Source of the DNA: Xiphydria camelus
Taxonomy: Eukaryota > Arthropoda > Insecta > Hymenoptera > Xiphydriidae
DNA length: 64,000 nucleotides
Reading direction: 5' to 3'
Assembly: GCA_963678675.1 (NCBI GenBank)
Contig: OY783195.1
Span: 14,426,143-14,490,142, forward strand
Part shown: one piece after another, positions 1-10,415 of the stretch
Layout: each line of letters opens with the position of its first letter
Position numbering within the stretch: the stretch's first letter is position 1
Made by a program: the position numbers and the translations under genes
The notes under the pieces: generated by a model
Database searches by the model: none
Told to the model about the DNA's origin: nothing
Seen by the model: the letters and a program-made list of their open reading frames with translations, nothing else

Positions 1-1541
1 AAAATGGGACGATGCTGTTTTTGCCATGCTCTGACAACTAAAAAAGTGGTCTCACATTTCATAGGTAAGTACTGTCCACTTACAAAATATATTTTTATGG
101 TTATGGCATATAATGGCAATTTAATTTATATTTATATTTATCAATTAGGTTTCTCAAGGATCCGAAAAAATACCAAGAATTGATCAAAAATATCCCACTA
201 ATTGACTGGAAACCCACTAGAACTGATGTACTGTGTTCAAAACATTTTAAAAAAGATTGCTTTGACAAAACTGGAAGCTATGTGCGATTAAATTTTGATG
301 CAATTCCGACAGTGTTTAACGACCCTCAATCGCTTTGTGTGTATTGTAAACGAGGAAAATGTTATAAAAACGGGATTTCATTTTTTCGGTACGTAATAAT
401 ATTATATATAATGAAAAACTTAATCATTTCCGCAATCGATAGAACACTCTATGTACTTTCATTTACATTCTAACTTTGAGTGACATTGCCACCAAGTTTA
501 TCTAATTTGTATGAAAAATTTTTTGTTCCCCCTAGATTTCCTGTTGAGGAACCTGAAATGTTTCAACGTTGGTGCCACAATATGGGCAAAGAGAATTGAG
601 AACCAAGAGAGAGGATAGCTATCTATGTTCACAACACTTTGAACCCTCATGTTTCAAAAAAATCAGGGGAAATATTTTAAACTAAAAAAAGGGAGTGTAC
701 CAACGATGAATCCTTTGAAAATATTCAAGGTAAAATTTTTTCAGTATAAATATCAACAATGGTTTATCCACGCAAGGTTATAACCTTGACTGATTTTTTT
801 TGTTCAGATCCTAGACCCTTATCACCACAGTCATCGAACAATGCTGTTTTAATGCAAATACACAGTGATAATAAAATTGTGGATATTGATTAACATTCTA
901 CCAATCAAGTATCAGTGAATCCCAATGATGATTTATAAAAAACAAATGTATCAACTAATTGCTCCAATGATCAAGAGGAAATGTTGAATAATCTATTGAC
1001 GCACAACACTGCTGTAATCGAAGAAAATGATTACCATTATTTGCACTGAAAACAATAAAATTTTACCACAGCAAGGAGTTGAAAAAATTGAGAGTAATTG
1101 TCACTGTGAGCATGGCCGAATGATATTTTAAAAAATCGGTAACCATCCAATTTATTTTTCTATTTTTTTTGCAAAAAATATAATAAAAGAAAAAATGTCA
1201 TCGTGAAAAATTGATTTTTTGAGGTTAAAATACGGTACCGGGGTTAGTATTTCTTTATATAGGGGTGATCAATTTAATTGGGAAACCAATGCAATTTATT
1301 TCCATTCATTCGAACACGTCTTGTTATATTTATTTATTTATTTTCATACGACAGAATGGATATACGCGACCCTCGTGCGCGCTCGACAATTGTCACACAC
1401 ACGCTCGCGCGTGTCGGTGAGTGAACATTCGCGCAGGCGCGGTCTAACTTTACTTAACATGGCCGCCCATCAATGTCGTACGCGCAGCTCTATAGTGAGA
1501 GCATAGGCATCGGCTATTCAGTGTATAATATATAATCCGTG
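1..1541 (+). mobile_element. Double-THAP element, copy A (cut by window start)
   Basis: This stretch is nearly identical to 55201-56740, apart from small indels and substitutions. Similarity stops abruptly after the shared ATAATCCGTG near 1541. The right end carries an inverted terminal motif (CATCGGCTATTCAGTG) matching the left end of copy B (near 55008). The left terminus lies outside the window. The body encodes two THAP zinc-finger domains and then non-coding sequence rich in stops, with no transposase core. THAP domains are typical DNA-binding modules of P-like transposases and of host genes derived from them, so a P-like non-autonomous element is the best reading. A segmentally duplicated THAP gene cannot be excluded. 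Confidence 0.6.
4..730 (+). pseudogene. Double THAP-domain protein, decayed
   Basis: Three exons can be traced: 4-64, 149-388 and 536-730, with GT..AG introns at 65-148 and 389-535. Exons 1-2 give a THAP domain: MGRCCFCHA start, a DW motif, CSKHF and the terminal AIPTVF. Exons 2-3 give a second THAP domain beginning CVYCKRGK, with LCSQHF and a final VPT. Two lesions are visible. The A6 run near 40 puts the first CxxC part one frame away from the rest of domain 1. The tryptophan expected in domain 2 is a TGA stop near 597. Both lesions also occur in copy B. Downstream frames are full of stops. THAP proteins bind DNA through a C2CH zinc finger; this copy cannot make an intact one. Confidence 0.7.
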
Positions 1542-1556
1542 GTTTCAACGAACTTA

Positions 1557-2427
1557 AGGCCATCACACGTGAAAAAACGTAAGCAGTAAAGCTAAGAATC
1601 CACTACACTCGACTCGACTCGACTCGACACGACACGACTCGACACGACGCGTTTCTGATCGCATGATTTTCCATGTATTTAAATGGCGTAGAAATCCACT
1701 AGGCTCGACACGACTCGACTCGACTCGACTCGACACTTTTCTGGCTGGCCAGAAATTTGTCGCGTCGAGTCGAGTCGAGTCGAGTCGAGTCGAGCCTAGT
1801 GGACACGGTTTGCGTGCACATCGAGATATGGACCGATGAGCGAACAGTTGAATTGCGGCAGTCTTGCTTGGAAAGAGTTGAGAAGAACAGTTCGAAGATT
1901 TTACATTAATTTCGCAGAGGAATGGAGGAGGATCTCATTAATAAAGTTAGAGCATATGAGATGCTGTAAAATATACATAGTTTGAAATATAGAGACCAAA
2001 ATATACGCAACGAAGCTTGAGAAGAAATCTCAAAAGCCTTGAATAGACCAAGTAAACATAAATAGGTATATAGTAAATTTCTATCTGTATAGATGTTACA
2101 GAGAAGCAATAATGGGAAAAATTATAGAGCCATACACGATGCATCCTTGTACGTTAAAATTTAAAAGGACGAAGCACTACCATCGTGTCGAGTAGCGTCG
2201 AGTCGTGTCGCGTCGTTTCCAGTGGACACACCACGCAAATTTTTGTCACCGTGTCGTGTCGAGTCGTGTCGTGTCGAGTCGAGTCGAGTCGAGTGTAGTG
2301 GATTCCTAGCTTAACAGTAAGGATTGACCAATCAGAAATATCATTCTTACAGAATTATGCTTAAACAGGCTTTCTGATTGGTCAATCCTTACTGTTACTG
2401 CTTACGTTTTTTCACGTGTGATGGCCT
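1557..2427. mobile_element. Harbinger-type MITE, TSD TTA
   Basis: Termini AGGCCATCACACGTG and CACGTGTGATGGCCT are perfect inverted repeats that extend inward about 45 bp through GTAAGCAGTAACAGTAAGG. The flanks carry a 3 bp duplication TTA (1554-1556 and 2428-2430), the TWA class of PIF/Harbinger targets. Without the nested insert at 1590-2311 the element is only about 150 bp and largely palindromic. The same left terminus recurs at 56787 after TTA. There is no coding capacity. Confidence 0.8.
1590..2311. mobile_element. Nested MITE with CTCGA-pentamer inverted repeats, TSD TAA
   Basis: AGCTAAGAATCCACTACACT opens the element and its near-perfect complement closes it. The flanking TAA is duplicated exactly (the empty site is rebuilt from the other arm of the host MITE). 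Inward of each terminus are runs of the pentamer CGACT/CGACA. A second pair of pentamer arms at 1693-1804 forms a strong hairpin around CTGGCTGGCCAG, and further pentamer blocks lie at 2180-2215 and 2250-2297. No protein is encoded. The TSD fits PIF/Harbinger. Confidence 0.75.
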
Positions 2428-2430
2428 TTA

Positions 2431-2717
2431 AGCTGCTAATGAGCACGTAGCCCCGCACCTTTCCCGAAAAGTAGATGCTTCTAACTTCGATGCGCGACGG
2501 TAAATAACCGTCTAATCGTAGTGCGCATGTCAGTCCCCGCAGTTCATGCACAGCTTACACAGTTAGCCAACTCCCACGCGGCACCTTTGAAGTTAAAAAC
2601 GCCGATCCGTTGACCTTGAGTCGTGCTGTCTCTTTCTGTTTCGGGAAAGATCAGGGCCGAACTGCGGTAGTCTCCGACTCGCTCGGGAGAAAAGTCAGGG
2701 TCGATACCAGCCCCCTG
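2431..2717. repeat. Interspersed repeat, inverted relative to 7290-7390
   Basis: About 130 bp (2535-2665, including CCAACTCCCACGCGG, TCTCTTTC and the TCGGGAAAGATCAGGGCC block) recur in the opposite orientation at 7290-7390 with moderate divergence. The rest has no recognisable gene. It lies between the MITE at 1557-2427 and the Harbinger transposon, so it is the older sequence into which both inserted. Confidence 0.45.
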
Positions 2718-2881
2718 GGGCCCCTTTCTCGAATCACTCGCAAAGTTGCGTGCACGCACGTTGCGAGCGGTCTAAGATACGTATACGTTTCGAAGTGGCC
2801 TTCGCAGTGGCTTTCTCGAGCGGGAGTTGCGAGTACTCGTAACTAGAAACGTATACGTTTCTTTTGCGAGTGGTTAACGCT

Positions 2882-3889
2882 TGGCAACGTTGTAGGATGT
2901 ACTAACAGTAGAATAAATATGGATTAGATGATACTAAATTTTCAGAATATATTGGTTTACTTCTTATGACATGCTTTTAGCGCGTAGTTTTGAATACTTT
3001 CTTATTACGTATCACACGATGCACGTATAAATATATTTCTATTAGTGTCCTTTGGATACTTATAATATTTGTTTATCCGTCCAACCGTCCATGAACAACT
3101 TATTTTAAAAACATTCACATTTTAATAATGTAATCAAACTTTCTTTATAATTTCCTGCTATTATATTTTTGTCAAAAGGATTTTATACATTTTATTTGAA
3201 ATTCTGTAAAAATAGGTGGTGACTTGGTTGCTTTATACACTATAGAATTTGATCCTGATTAGATAATTTTTTAAGATGTTATCTGCAAAAGTTCAAAATT
3301 TTTATGCGATAACTTTTAAGCAGATAGAGCTATTTGCATACAACTCAGCCTTATTTACGTAGTTTGGATATACAATGGAGTTTGAACATTTTTCAAATTG
3401 CGCGAAATTAATTACAGTTAAATGTCCAAAGTATACGACATTTATTAATATAGAATATCTGTCTTAGAATTAATAAGCGACGCACACCAAATACACAATA
3501 TGTATATGTATACATATAAGCACTCAGAAAAGAAGACAAGACGCAAAACGCTGAATTTTCTTTGTATATGAATGTAAGAAACTGGAATAATAGCATATGT
3601 ATATATAATGATATAAACATTAAAATTTCTATAGTAAGGGAAAGTTATAATTTTGTATTGCCTCCTCCAATTTTATAATATATATTATCGATGTGTGTTA
3701 CATGAAGAATTGAATTGTATGGAAAACTATTCATTTTTCAATTACAATGTATTATGTGATTCATAAAAAATAACAGACTTAGTTTAAGTAAGAATAGCGA
3801 ATGAGTCCTAATGAATATTATCTCTATCTTATAATTAATACACCTTATTATGAAATCAATAGTCACGTAATACTATTGAATTGACACAG
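2882..3889. other. Harbinger-1 internal AT-rich DNA, no gene seen
   Basis: The stretch is AT-rich with frequent stops in all frames. The N-terminal Myb/SANT exon expected upstream of the exon at 3890 could not be found here. A polypyrimidine-poor but usable splice acceptor (TTGACACAG) ends the stretch. Confidence 0.4.
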
Positions 3890-4295
3890 GAACCACCCAC
3901 GAGTGAGATCGTGGAATTCCTTGAAACAGACGATCTGATGACGTTATACAGAAGTGGGGAAGAGTCAGCGCAGCTGGAAAGCTTCGAAGTAGAGGAGCCT
4001 CAGCAGGACTCAGCGCAGTTGGAGAGCGCTCACGCAGAAGAATCGCAGCAGGAAGCAGAAGCGAGTTTATCTACGGAAAATAGACATTTACAATCTAGCC
4101 AACCAAAGAAGAGACAAACGGCGCAGGAGCGCCTAAACAGAACGGCTCACGCAGCGGATTGTCTCCGCCACAGCCGAGCGTACATATCAACTGCGTAAGA
4201 ACCATTATGAAATAATGCAAGACCTGAAAAGGCAAAAAGTAGCATTATTAGAAAGATTTGTTACGGCTGTAGAAACCTTAGTTTCAAGGCAGTAG
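3890..4295 (+). pseudogene. C-terminal exon of Harbinger partner (Myb/SANT-like) protein, frameshifted
   Basis: The exon starts after an AG acceptor. It encodes an acidic Glu/Gln/Ser-rich stretch with a repeated motif (SAQLES), a basic KKRQTAQERL segment and, in a different frame from 4173, a coiled-coil-like tail ending ETLVSRQ before a TAG. A frameshift around 4145-4175 separates the two parts. Acidic linker plus C-terminal helix is the layout of the second protein of Harbinger elements, which carries nuclease to the nucleus and to the TIRs. The SANT domain itself is not seen. Role is inferred from position in a Harbinger element. Confidence 0.5.
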
Positions 4296-4344
4296 ATTCG
4301 AAGTACGAATTTGGAATAAAATAGAGTTACAATTATAATTATAT

Positions 4345-4395
4345 ATTCATTCATTCATTCATTCATTCATTCATTCATTCATTCATTCATTCATT
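4345..4395. repeat. (ATTC)n microsatellite
   Basis: About twelve perfect ATTC tandem units lie between the ends of the two convergent Harbinger-1 genes. Confidence 0.95.
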
Positions 4396-4501
4396 TTCTC
4401 CGTGAAATTCCACTACGTTTCCTGTAAAAATGTCAAAGTATCTTGTTATACCTTCTCTAAAATATTTTGCTTTTCCCTGGAATACGCGGAAGTTTTCTCC
4501 G

Positions 4502-6196
4502 TTATGAAAAATGATTACGAATAATCCTTTGCCGCAATCTTCGACCAGCTGCTAATTGGGGATTTATCCTACGAGCAGCTGCAACATCTTGGTCCACAAT
4601 ATCCACAGGTGGCGGGTTGTCGATCATTCCAAAATCGAAACCTTCGTCTTCCTGGAACTCAGGTTGTATATTATGTTCGATGCACATATTATGAAGAATA
4701 ACACAGGCGTTAACTATTTTTCCTGCTTTCTCCGGGGCATAGTGCAAAACTCTATGTTTCAGTAGGCAGCGGAATCTCATTTTAAGAACGCCATTGCATC
4801 TTTCTATGAGAGACCGACAACTCTTTTGGGACGCGTTGAAACGTCCTTCCGGAGTGCCAGGCTGAGGATTTGGCAAGGGTGTTATGAGCCACGGACGAAG
4901 CTGGTATCCAGAATCACCTTCACAAAATACGGTATAATGTAGCAATCGAATCACGTAAGTAAAAAGATAGCAATATAAGCAGTGTTTGAGAGAATTATAC
5001 AAACCTAGTAAGAAAAACGTATTTCCTTCGTATCTCCTGTGCACTTCTTCCATAGCGCGTGACATATTGGAATTGTTCCAAATATGGTTGTCGTTGGAAC
5101 TTCCAGGGAAACGTGCATTAACGTTCATGATCTTCAACCGCCAGTCACAAACCTTTAAAAAGTACATTTTTTAACTGCATTGCTTCGCGTACATTTAGAG
5201 TTTTGACTATGACTTCTTGAAAGACCTCCGATGCAAACGGGGGTTTCAAAGTAAACAATAAGAATTGTAGAACCATCCGAATCTTACCAATTGAACATTC
5301 AGAGAATGGTAACCTTTTCGGTTAACATAAAGGTGTTCCGGATGTAACGGGTCATGAATTTTCGGTGGATAGATCGCGACGTGTGTACAATCTACACATC
5401 CAACCACACCCGGAAAATTATGTGCTGCGTGAAACCTGTAAGTTTGGATATTTTGTAATGACAATGTAGGCGAACCACATTCATATACTTTATACAATAA
5501 TTTTTGGAGAAAAATAACAAATGTGTAATTAAACATTACCACTTAATAAAATAAAATTTGATATAATATGCAATTGATTGAATTTCATAAGTCAACAATT
5601 TTACTGTAAATGTGATGGCTGGCTGAATAGTCTATACGAAGTTATAAACCAATAAATAACTTACTCGCTTCGAAGTTGTATTAAATCTTCCAATCTTCCA
5701 GGAAATCGAACCCATCGATTCATAAATGCAGGTTGATTCATAATATTGACAACCTCATTTATGCTCCTGCTGACGGATGCTGGACTGATGGAAATACCAA
5801 GATTGTATCCAATACATGGTTGGTAACTTCCACTCGCGAAAAAATTTAATGCCGTTAGTACCTATTACAGTGTAGAATATCGTATATTTTAACACAGAAA
5901 TATTTTTATGGCATGAAAACAAAGAAAACTGCATCATACACAATTAATACCTTTACAGTACAACTTAGTGCTGAGGTACGTCCCGGCTGCTCCATAAAAC
6001 ATTCTAAGTCATGGATGAGATTTCGCACCAATGGCTTAGTCAGTCTAAATTGTTGCAAAAATTGCCTGTCGGTAAACTCATCAAATACGTCTACTCGTCT
6101 GTCGAAAACTCTTCTTGGCGGTTGTTGCGCAGCAGCTTCCACTTCTTCCAGACCATCCAATACAACCGCATGAATTATATCGTCTAATTCCGCCAT
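4502..6196 (-). CDS. Harbinger DDE nuclease (transposase), five exons
   Basis: Reading 6196 to 4502, five exons join across GT..AG introns. Exon 1 (to about 5951) starts MAELDDIIHAV and ends SCTVK. Exon 2 (about 5863-5667) carries the FFASGSYQ segment and a helix-turn-helix-like ISPASVSRSI. Exon 3 (about 5436-5288) holds the first catalytic Asp in GCVDCTH. Exon 4 (about 5153-5010) carries NVNARFPGSSNDNHIW. Exon 5 (to 4502) has the second Asp in GDSGYQ, the Glu in SLIERCNGVLK and ends in HNMCIEHN plus an acidic tail. All exons stay open with matching phases and no stop. Length (about 380 aa) is normal for the family. This nuclease cuts and joins element ends, usually together with a Myb-like partner. 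The element may therefore be catalytically competent while its partner gene is broken. Exon edges were placed by eye. Confidence 0.82.
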
Positions 6197-6237
6197 ACCT
6201 GTGATTAATAATACGTATTATTTATTATTATATTATT

Positions 6238-6266
6238 TATTATTATATATATATATATTATATATA
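6238..6266. repeat. (TA)n simple repeat
   Basis: Alternating TA run just upstream of the Harbinger-1 nuclease start. Confidence 0.8.
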
Positions 6267-6483
6267 CAATTGACAGAGTAAGCAAATATTATATTTTAGG
6301 TTATTTTAGGAAGCTATGTACAACAGCTTTGCTCAATCTAAATTGTTTGGCGAACCTTATCATTTAATAGTATGAATTATATCGTTCATCATCCATTACC
6401 TTTTATTTACCTTCGCCAATTTTTCTTTCCTTTCAATTAACACTTTTTCCAACTCACTTTAACAACTTCACTTTCCCGCCATA

Positions 6484-6678
6484 TAATACACAAGATACGT
6501 ATACGTTTCGATGTTGCGAGTGGTCTAAACCACTCGCAGCATACCACTCGTAAAGATACGTATACGTTTCTCAAAGCGCTCGCAACGCGAACTCGAGAAA
6601 GCCACTTTCAGTTACGAGCGGTCGCAAGTCCGAAGTTACGTATACGTTTCTCTTGCGAGTGGTTCGAGAAAGGGGCCC
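6484..6678. promoter_or_regulatory. Harbinger-1 subterminal motif cluster
   Basis: Four copies of a near-palindromic ACGTATACGTTTC motif are interspersed with GCGAGTGG/CCACTCGC blocks. The left end (2718-2875) mirrors this with two copies. Related copies appear in the MITE at 32925. Arrays of short subterminal repeats are the usual docking sites for Harbinger-type transposases. That role is inferred. Confidence 0.5.
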
Positions 6679-7050
6679 CTGCAACTCTGCGTTTCACATG
6701 ACCACACCGTTGTCGCCAACCGCGTGGTGGCGCAGTGTCGCTGGCCCGGCAGGCCCGGCTGAAAGCGGGCGAATGAGGTGTGAATGAAGGGGCTTAAGTG
6801 CAATGAAGCATTATTCCATTTTGTAATAAATATGTAGGGATAAGGAATTTTATGAAGTAATAGAAATAGTCCAATAAATGTTCGAACGAATTTTATATGA
6901 GCCAGCGCAGCCAACAGCCAGCAGTCAGCAGCAGCCAACACAGGGCCAGCGATAGGGCGCCACGTAGCGGATTAGTACGACTGGCGACAAAGCGTGGTCA
7001 AAGATATCTAATGGGAATACGTGTGAGTTGCAGGGGACTGGTCGATACTA
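6679..7050. other. No recognisable feature
   Basis: No coherent reading frame, TIR or repeat could be matched. There is a CAG-rich patch near 6900-6940. Confidence 0.4.
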
Positions 7051-7052
7051 TA

Positions 7053-7260
7053 GGCTAGGCAAGTATCTCTAGTGGCGCCACGAGGTGGTCGAAGTTCGTA
7101 ACCTTGGGGTGATAAGTGACCAATCAGGATCAAGTATTCCGTTGTGGTGGGTGACAGACAACGGAATACTTGATCCTGATTGGTCACTTATCACCCCAAA
7201 GTTTCGTGAACTATCCACGAGGTCGCGCGTGCGTCAATAATTTGAGATACTTGCCTAGCC
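7053..7260. mobile_element. TA-flanked MITE with nested hairpin MITE
   Basis: Termini GGCTAGGCAAGTATCT and AGATACTTGCCTAGCC are exact inverted repeats between TA dinucleotides (7051-7052, 7261-7262), as for Tc1/mariner-type MITEs. A second element, 7104-7199, sits inside: 42 bp arms starting TTGGGGTGATAAGTGACC around a 12 bp loop, a near-perfect hairpin. A diverged piece of that hairpin recurs at about 32978-33030. Confidence 0.75.
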
Positions 7261-7620
7261 TATAAGTAATTGTTTCATTTTACAAAAAGTACGGCCCTGA
7301 ATTCTTTCCCGAGCAAGAGAGAGATAGCATGCGTCCAGGTTTAAAGGTCCGGCGTGGGAGTTGGCTAGCTGTGTAAGCTGTGGTTCATGCTCAGAACCAA
7401 GCATCGGATGGATAGTCACGGAATCGTTTTGCGAACGATACCACGGGTGGTTGGAACGCTTCGCAACACCGTACACGGACCCGTACATGGTACGGTTGGA
7501 ACCGACTTTCTCTACTGCGCATGACGGGGACCGTTTAAAATGTACGGTTTTCGGTGCGGTTGGAACAAACCTAATATCTACAAGCTTGATTTTCGCAACT
7601 ACAGCTGGGATATAATGAAC
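7261..7620. repeat. Interspersed repeat partly matching 2535-2665 inverted
   Basis: 7290-7390 matches 2535-2665 in the reverse direction. The remainder (TGGTACGGTTGGAACC blocks repeated at 7445, 7490 and 7560) has no gene. Nothing else is recognised. Confidence 0.4.
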
Positions 7621-7622
7621 TA

Positions 7623-8022
7623 TACAGGGTGATTCGAAATGGGCGCACTTCCTCTCGTAGAGAGATTCTTCGCAAAAAACTGAACCGAAAGTTCCTGTAC
7701 AAAATTTTTGTGCTCCGCACAAATTTGGTGAATTTTTTTACGACTCAGGTGGTGCTTTTCGAATATTAGGGTGCCTTCCGCCGCTCCGATGATTGATTTC
7801 AAAATTCTAGGCTGCAGAGGAGGCACGCTGGAATAACTACTGCGAGTTTCGCTGCCGTCTAAAATCTTGTCCCTTGAATCTGACTTTGGATTGGATATTT
7901 TCGAACTGGATTATCTTGTAAACTAGGCGGAGCACAACAATTTTGTACAGGAACTTTCGGTTCAGTTGTTTGCGAAGAATCTCTCTACGAGAGGAAGTGC
8001 GCCCATTTCGAATCACCCTGTA
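7623..8022. mobile_element. Tc1/mariner-type MITE, 400 bp
   Basis: TACAGGGTGATTCGAAATGG opens the element and its complement closes it, between TA dinucleotides. Inverted arms run about 100 bp with some mismatches (for example TCCTGTACAAAATTTTTGTG against its partner near 7930). The CAGGGTG terminus and TA target are the usual marks of mariner-derived MITEs. It resembles the element at 59453 only at its tips. Confidence 0.75.
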
Positions 8023-8261
8023 TAATAATGTTTTTAAATTTTGATTATCAACCAATTTAATGTCTTGAAGGACCAAAATGTCGCTTAATTCGTTATAACT
8101 TTTTAAGGATTAAGCGCATTTTTTACTCTTCACAATGAATTAACCAACACATTTGTCTCTTAATTCTTCATTTCAAAACTACAAGTATCTACAAGTATGA
8201 AAAACAGTTTAAGAGAAGTAAGTACGTACAGCGATTATACATAGAAGATTCTATTGACTTA

Positions 8262-8625
8262 TTATTAATTTTCAACTTCAAAATCTAAAAATCTATCAAA
8301 GCCATCAATATCACCAGAGATTCTCTCGTCACCTAATAAGTTTTCATTAAATTGTTTAACATCAGAAGGGATAAGATTTAACAGATTTTATGTCATTTAA
8401 CTTGGGAGTGGATACCGGTTTCCCTTGGGGCCATAAAACGTTAAGGCTTGAAGAAAAAGAGGAGTTGGAGGAAGCAGCTCTTCTCAGAAGTTGTTTTTTC
8501 CTAATGTCTACTTCTTGCATAATCCCTTGGTGTTCTCTACTAAAAAAAATCTTAAACGGTTTATCCTTAAAAATCGAAATTTCCCTAGCTTTCAGCCAAT
8601 TTATGGAATCGCCGTTTCAATCATT
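8262..8625 (-). pseudogene. Decayed coding fragment, unrecognised
   Basis: On the minus strand from about 8625 a coding-like frame runs through SINWLKAREISIFKDKP, IRKKQLLRRAASS and LWPQGKPVSTP. After a frameshift near 8370 it continues with PSDVKQFNENLLGDERI to FDFEVEN and a TAA near 8262. Composition looks like real protein, not a chance frame, but I do not recognise the family. Upstream (8705-8915) is a repeat shared with 41103-41293, next to a Tc1-like fragment there, so a transposon origin is possible. Confidence 0.4.
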
Positions 8626-8704
8626 TTTTCTGTTTTTACTGTTTGTACGGGGAAAGAGTGAACTGCCGTGATTACTTCGTTTAACAAATATTAGGTTTTA
8701 TAAG

Positions 8705-8915
8705 AAATCTCGCCTCAAAGAAATTTAGATTAATTTTACTTAAGCGAAGTGTCGATAGTTTAAAGTAAAAATTGAATATCCATTCAAACTCCGTAAGAAA
8801 CTGTGAACATAACCGTTGTAATGAATGAGTTATAAATAAATTTTATTGCTTATGTGCAATTATTCTCTCTTTATTTATTACATCATCATCCTAACTCATG
8901 TACCAGGGATATGGA
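8705..8915. repeat. Repeat shared with 41103-41293 (opposite orientation)
   Basis: About 200 bp, including AATTATTCTCTCTTTATTTATTACATCATCATCC, match 41103-41293 as reverse complement with few differences. In both places it abuts remains of coding sequence. It could be the terminal part of a DNA transposon; no TIR was found. Confidence 0.6.
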
Positions 8916-9185
8916 ACGTATCAAAGTTTATCCCTTTTAACTATACGAGAGGGGCTTTACTGAAAAGCTTTGATATAAACCAAACCCTGTAATATTAATA
9001 TTACTTTATAAGTATAGTACCCAGGGGTGTTTCCGCGATAACGCTCAACAAGAACGAGCCCGTTATGTACGAACATGCCAAGACGTTGACTCATCTGCAT
9101 GGCTAAAAAGCCATACGCAAATGCAAAAGTGCTCTAACGTCCCACTCCATCTCCGTTAGTCTCGACAGCACCTCGAGCCCTAATC

Positions 9186-10176
9186 TTCATCTGCGCTTGT
9201 TGTTATTGTGGACGGAGCTGGTAGATTTTAGAAGTCTTGTCTGACGAATCTACAGCCACCGTTGATATCGAAGGTACGCTTCCGCCAGGCTGTCGCACCC
9301 TATCGCACGCCGATGATTTCCCCGCTGCTCTGTCTTTCTTTCTTCCAGGTATAGAAGCTTGCGAACGCTCCGTAAATTTATTGGCCTCCGGCGGTTTCAC
9401 ATTATCTGTAGATATTTCACAGAGGCATTTCTCGGAGCTATCGTCCGATCAATTACGGTAGTTGCATAGTGAGTGGAAGCTCGACTATCTTCGAGTCGTA
9501 TTAGATACGGTCGATATAATAACCATTGAGGGCCTTGAGCTGGTCAAACTGGTCGACGACGAGCAAGTGAGGCTGGGAATGCTGCTCAACAAAGATTTTC
9601 TATCGGAATGGAATAGAACGTGGGCACTGAGCATCGAATCGGCCAAAGCCTGCTTCCCGTACGAACATTTATTTACCAAAGCGACCTAAAATCAATTGTT
9701 CAGCATGAAAAAGTGGTTCAAAGAAATTCATTCAATGACCGGGGAAATAACTGCAGGCGATAAATTATTACCCGTCGATTTGGTCATCAAGGTACGTTAT
9801 ACTTTCACGAGAAAATTCCAGCGATGTGCTGGTGGTTGGTGGTGATGACTACGCTGTATTTTAGATAAAGGAATAGGTCTTTCAAGTCAGTGACGATCAT
9901 TCGAAGTGCGCCTACAGGACAATAACGATCTATTGGAGGACGAGTACAAGGAGAGCCTGAAGCGTCAAGCAATGCTGGATGCGAAGGTGCAGGAAATTTG
10001 CAGGACGCAACTGCTACTTTCACAACGCAAAGTCGAAAAGCTCAACGCACTTGGAGATACTAGCGCTGGCCGGTTCCTCTATCGATGATGCGGAAAGGGC
10101 CGTCGAAGCTATCCGCAAAATGGATCCCAAAACTCCTTGGCCGAAGGACGACCTCGAATTCACCACTCTTGTGTAA
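9186..10176 (+). pseudogene. Multi-exon gene remnant, unrecognised
   Basis: Several frames read like one protein broken by stops and indels: 9225-9461 (LPPGCRTLSHADDFPAALSF, ends SSDQLR then TAG), 9462-9689 (EGLELVKLVDDEQVRLGMLL, ends LFTKAT then TAA), 9702-9791 (MKKWFKEIHSMTGEITAGDK), then a probable intron (GTACGT at 9792 to TTTTAG near 9863). The last part runs through QDNNDLLEDEYKESLKRQ and, after a shift near 10045, ends WPKDDLEFTTLV with TAA at 10174. The last part is coiled-coil-like. The retained intron argues against a processed copy. I cannot name the family; it may be an old host gene or a gene carried by a transposon. Confidence 0.5.
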
Positions 10177-10415
10177 TTTGCATTCCTTTTTATATGAATA
10201 AATTAAGTTTAATTCAAAAACAATGTTTAACCTGAAGGAATAAATGAATAAAGATGACGAATAAGAAAAATTTTAATTAATGATCTTTTAGTCAGTTCAT
10301 TTTTAAATTTCTTAATGAGGTTGAAGGATTAAAAATAGAAAATAAATTTCTTATCATATTCATTGTTGAAACAAATTTGTTAGAAACCAATTTAAAAGGG
10401 AAATGTAAAAGCAGA

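Larger units (their letters stand above)
2718..6678 (-). mobile_element. PIF/Harbinger transposon (Harbinger-1), TSD CTG
   Basis: Inverted termini GGGCCCCTTTCTCGA (2718) and its complement (ends 6678) are flanked by the 3 bp duplication CTG (2715-2717, 6679-6681), a CWG-type Harbinger target. Subterminal DNA on both sides is full of an ACGTATACGTTTC motif and GCGAGTGG blocks, plausible transposase binding sites. The element carries the nuclease gene on the minus strand (4502-6196) and a partner-protein exon on the plus strand (3890-4295). The two genes are convergent. Confidence 0.85.
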
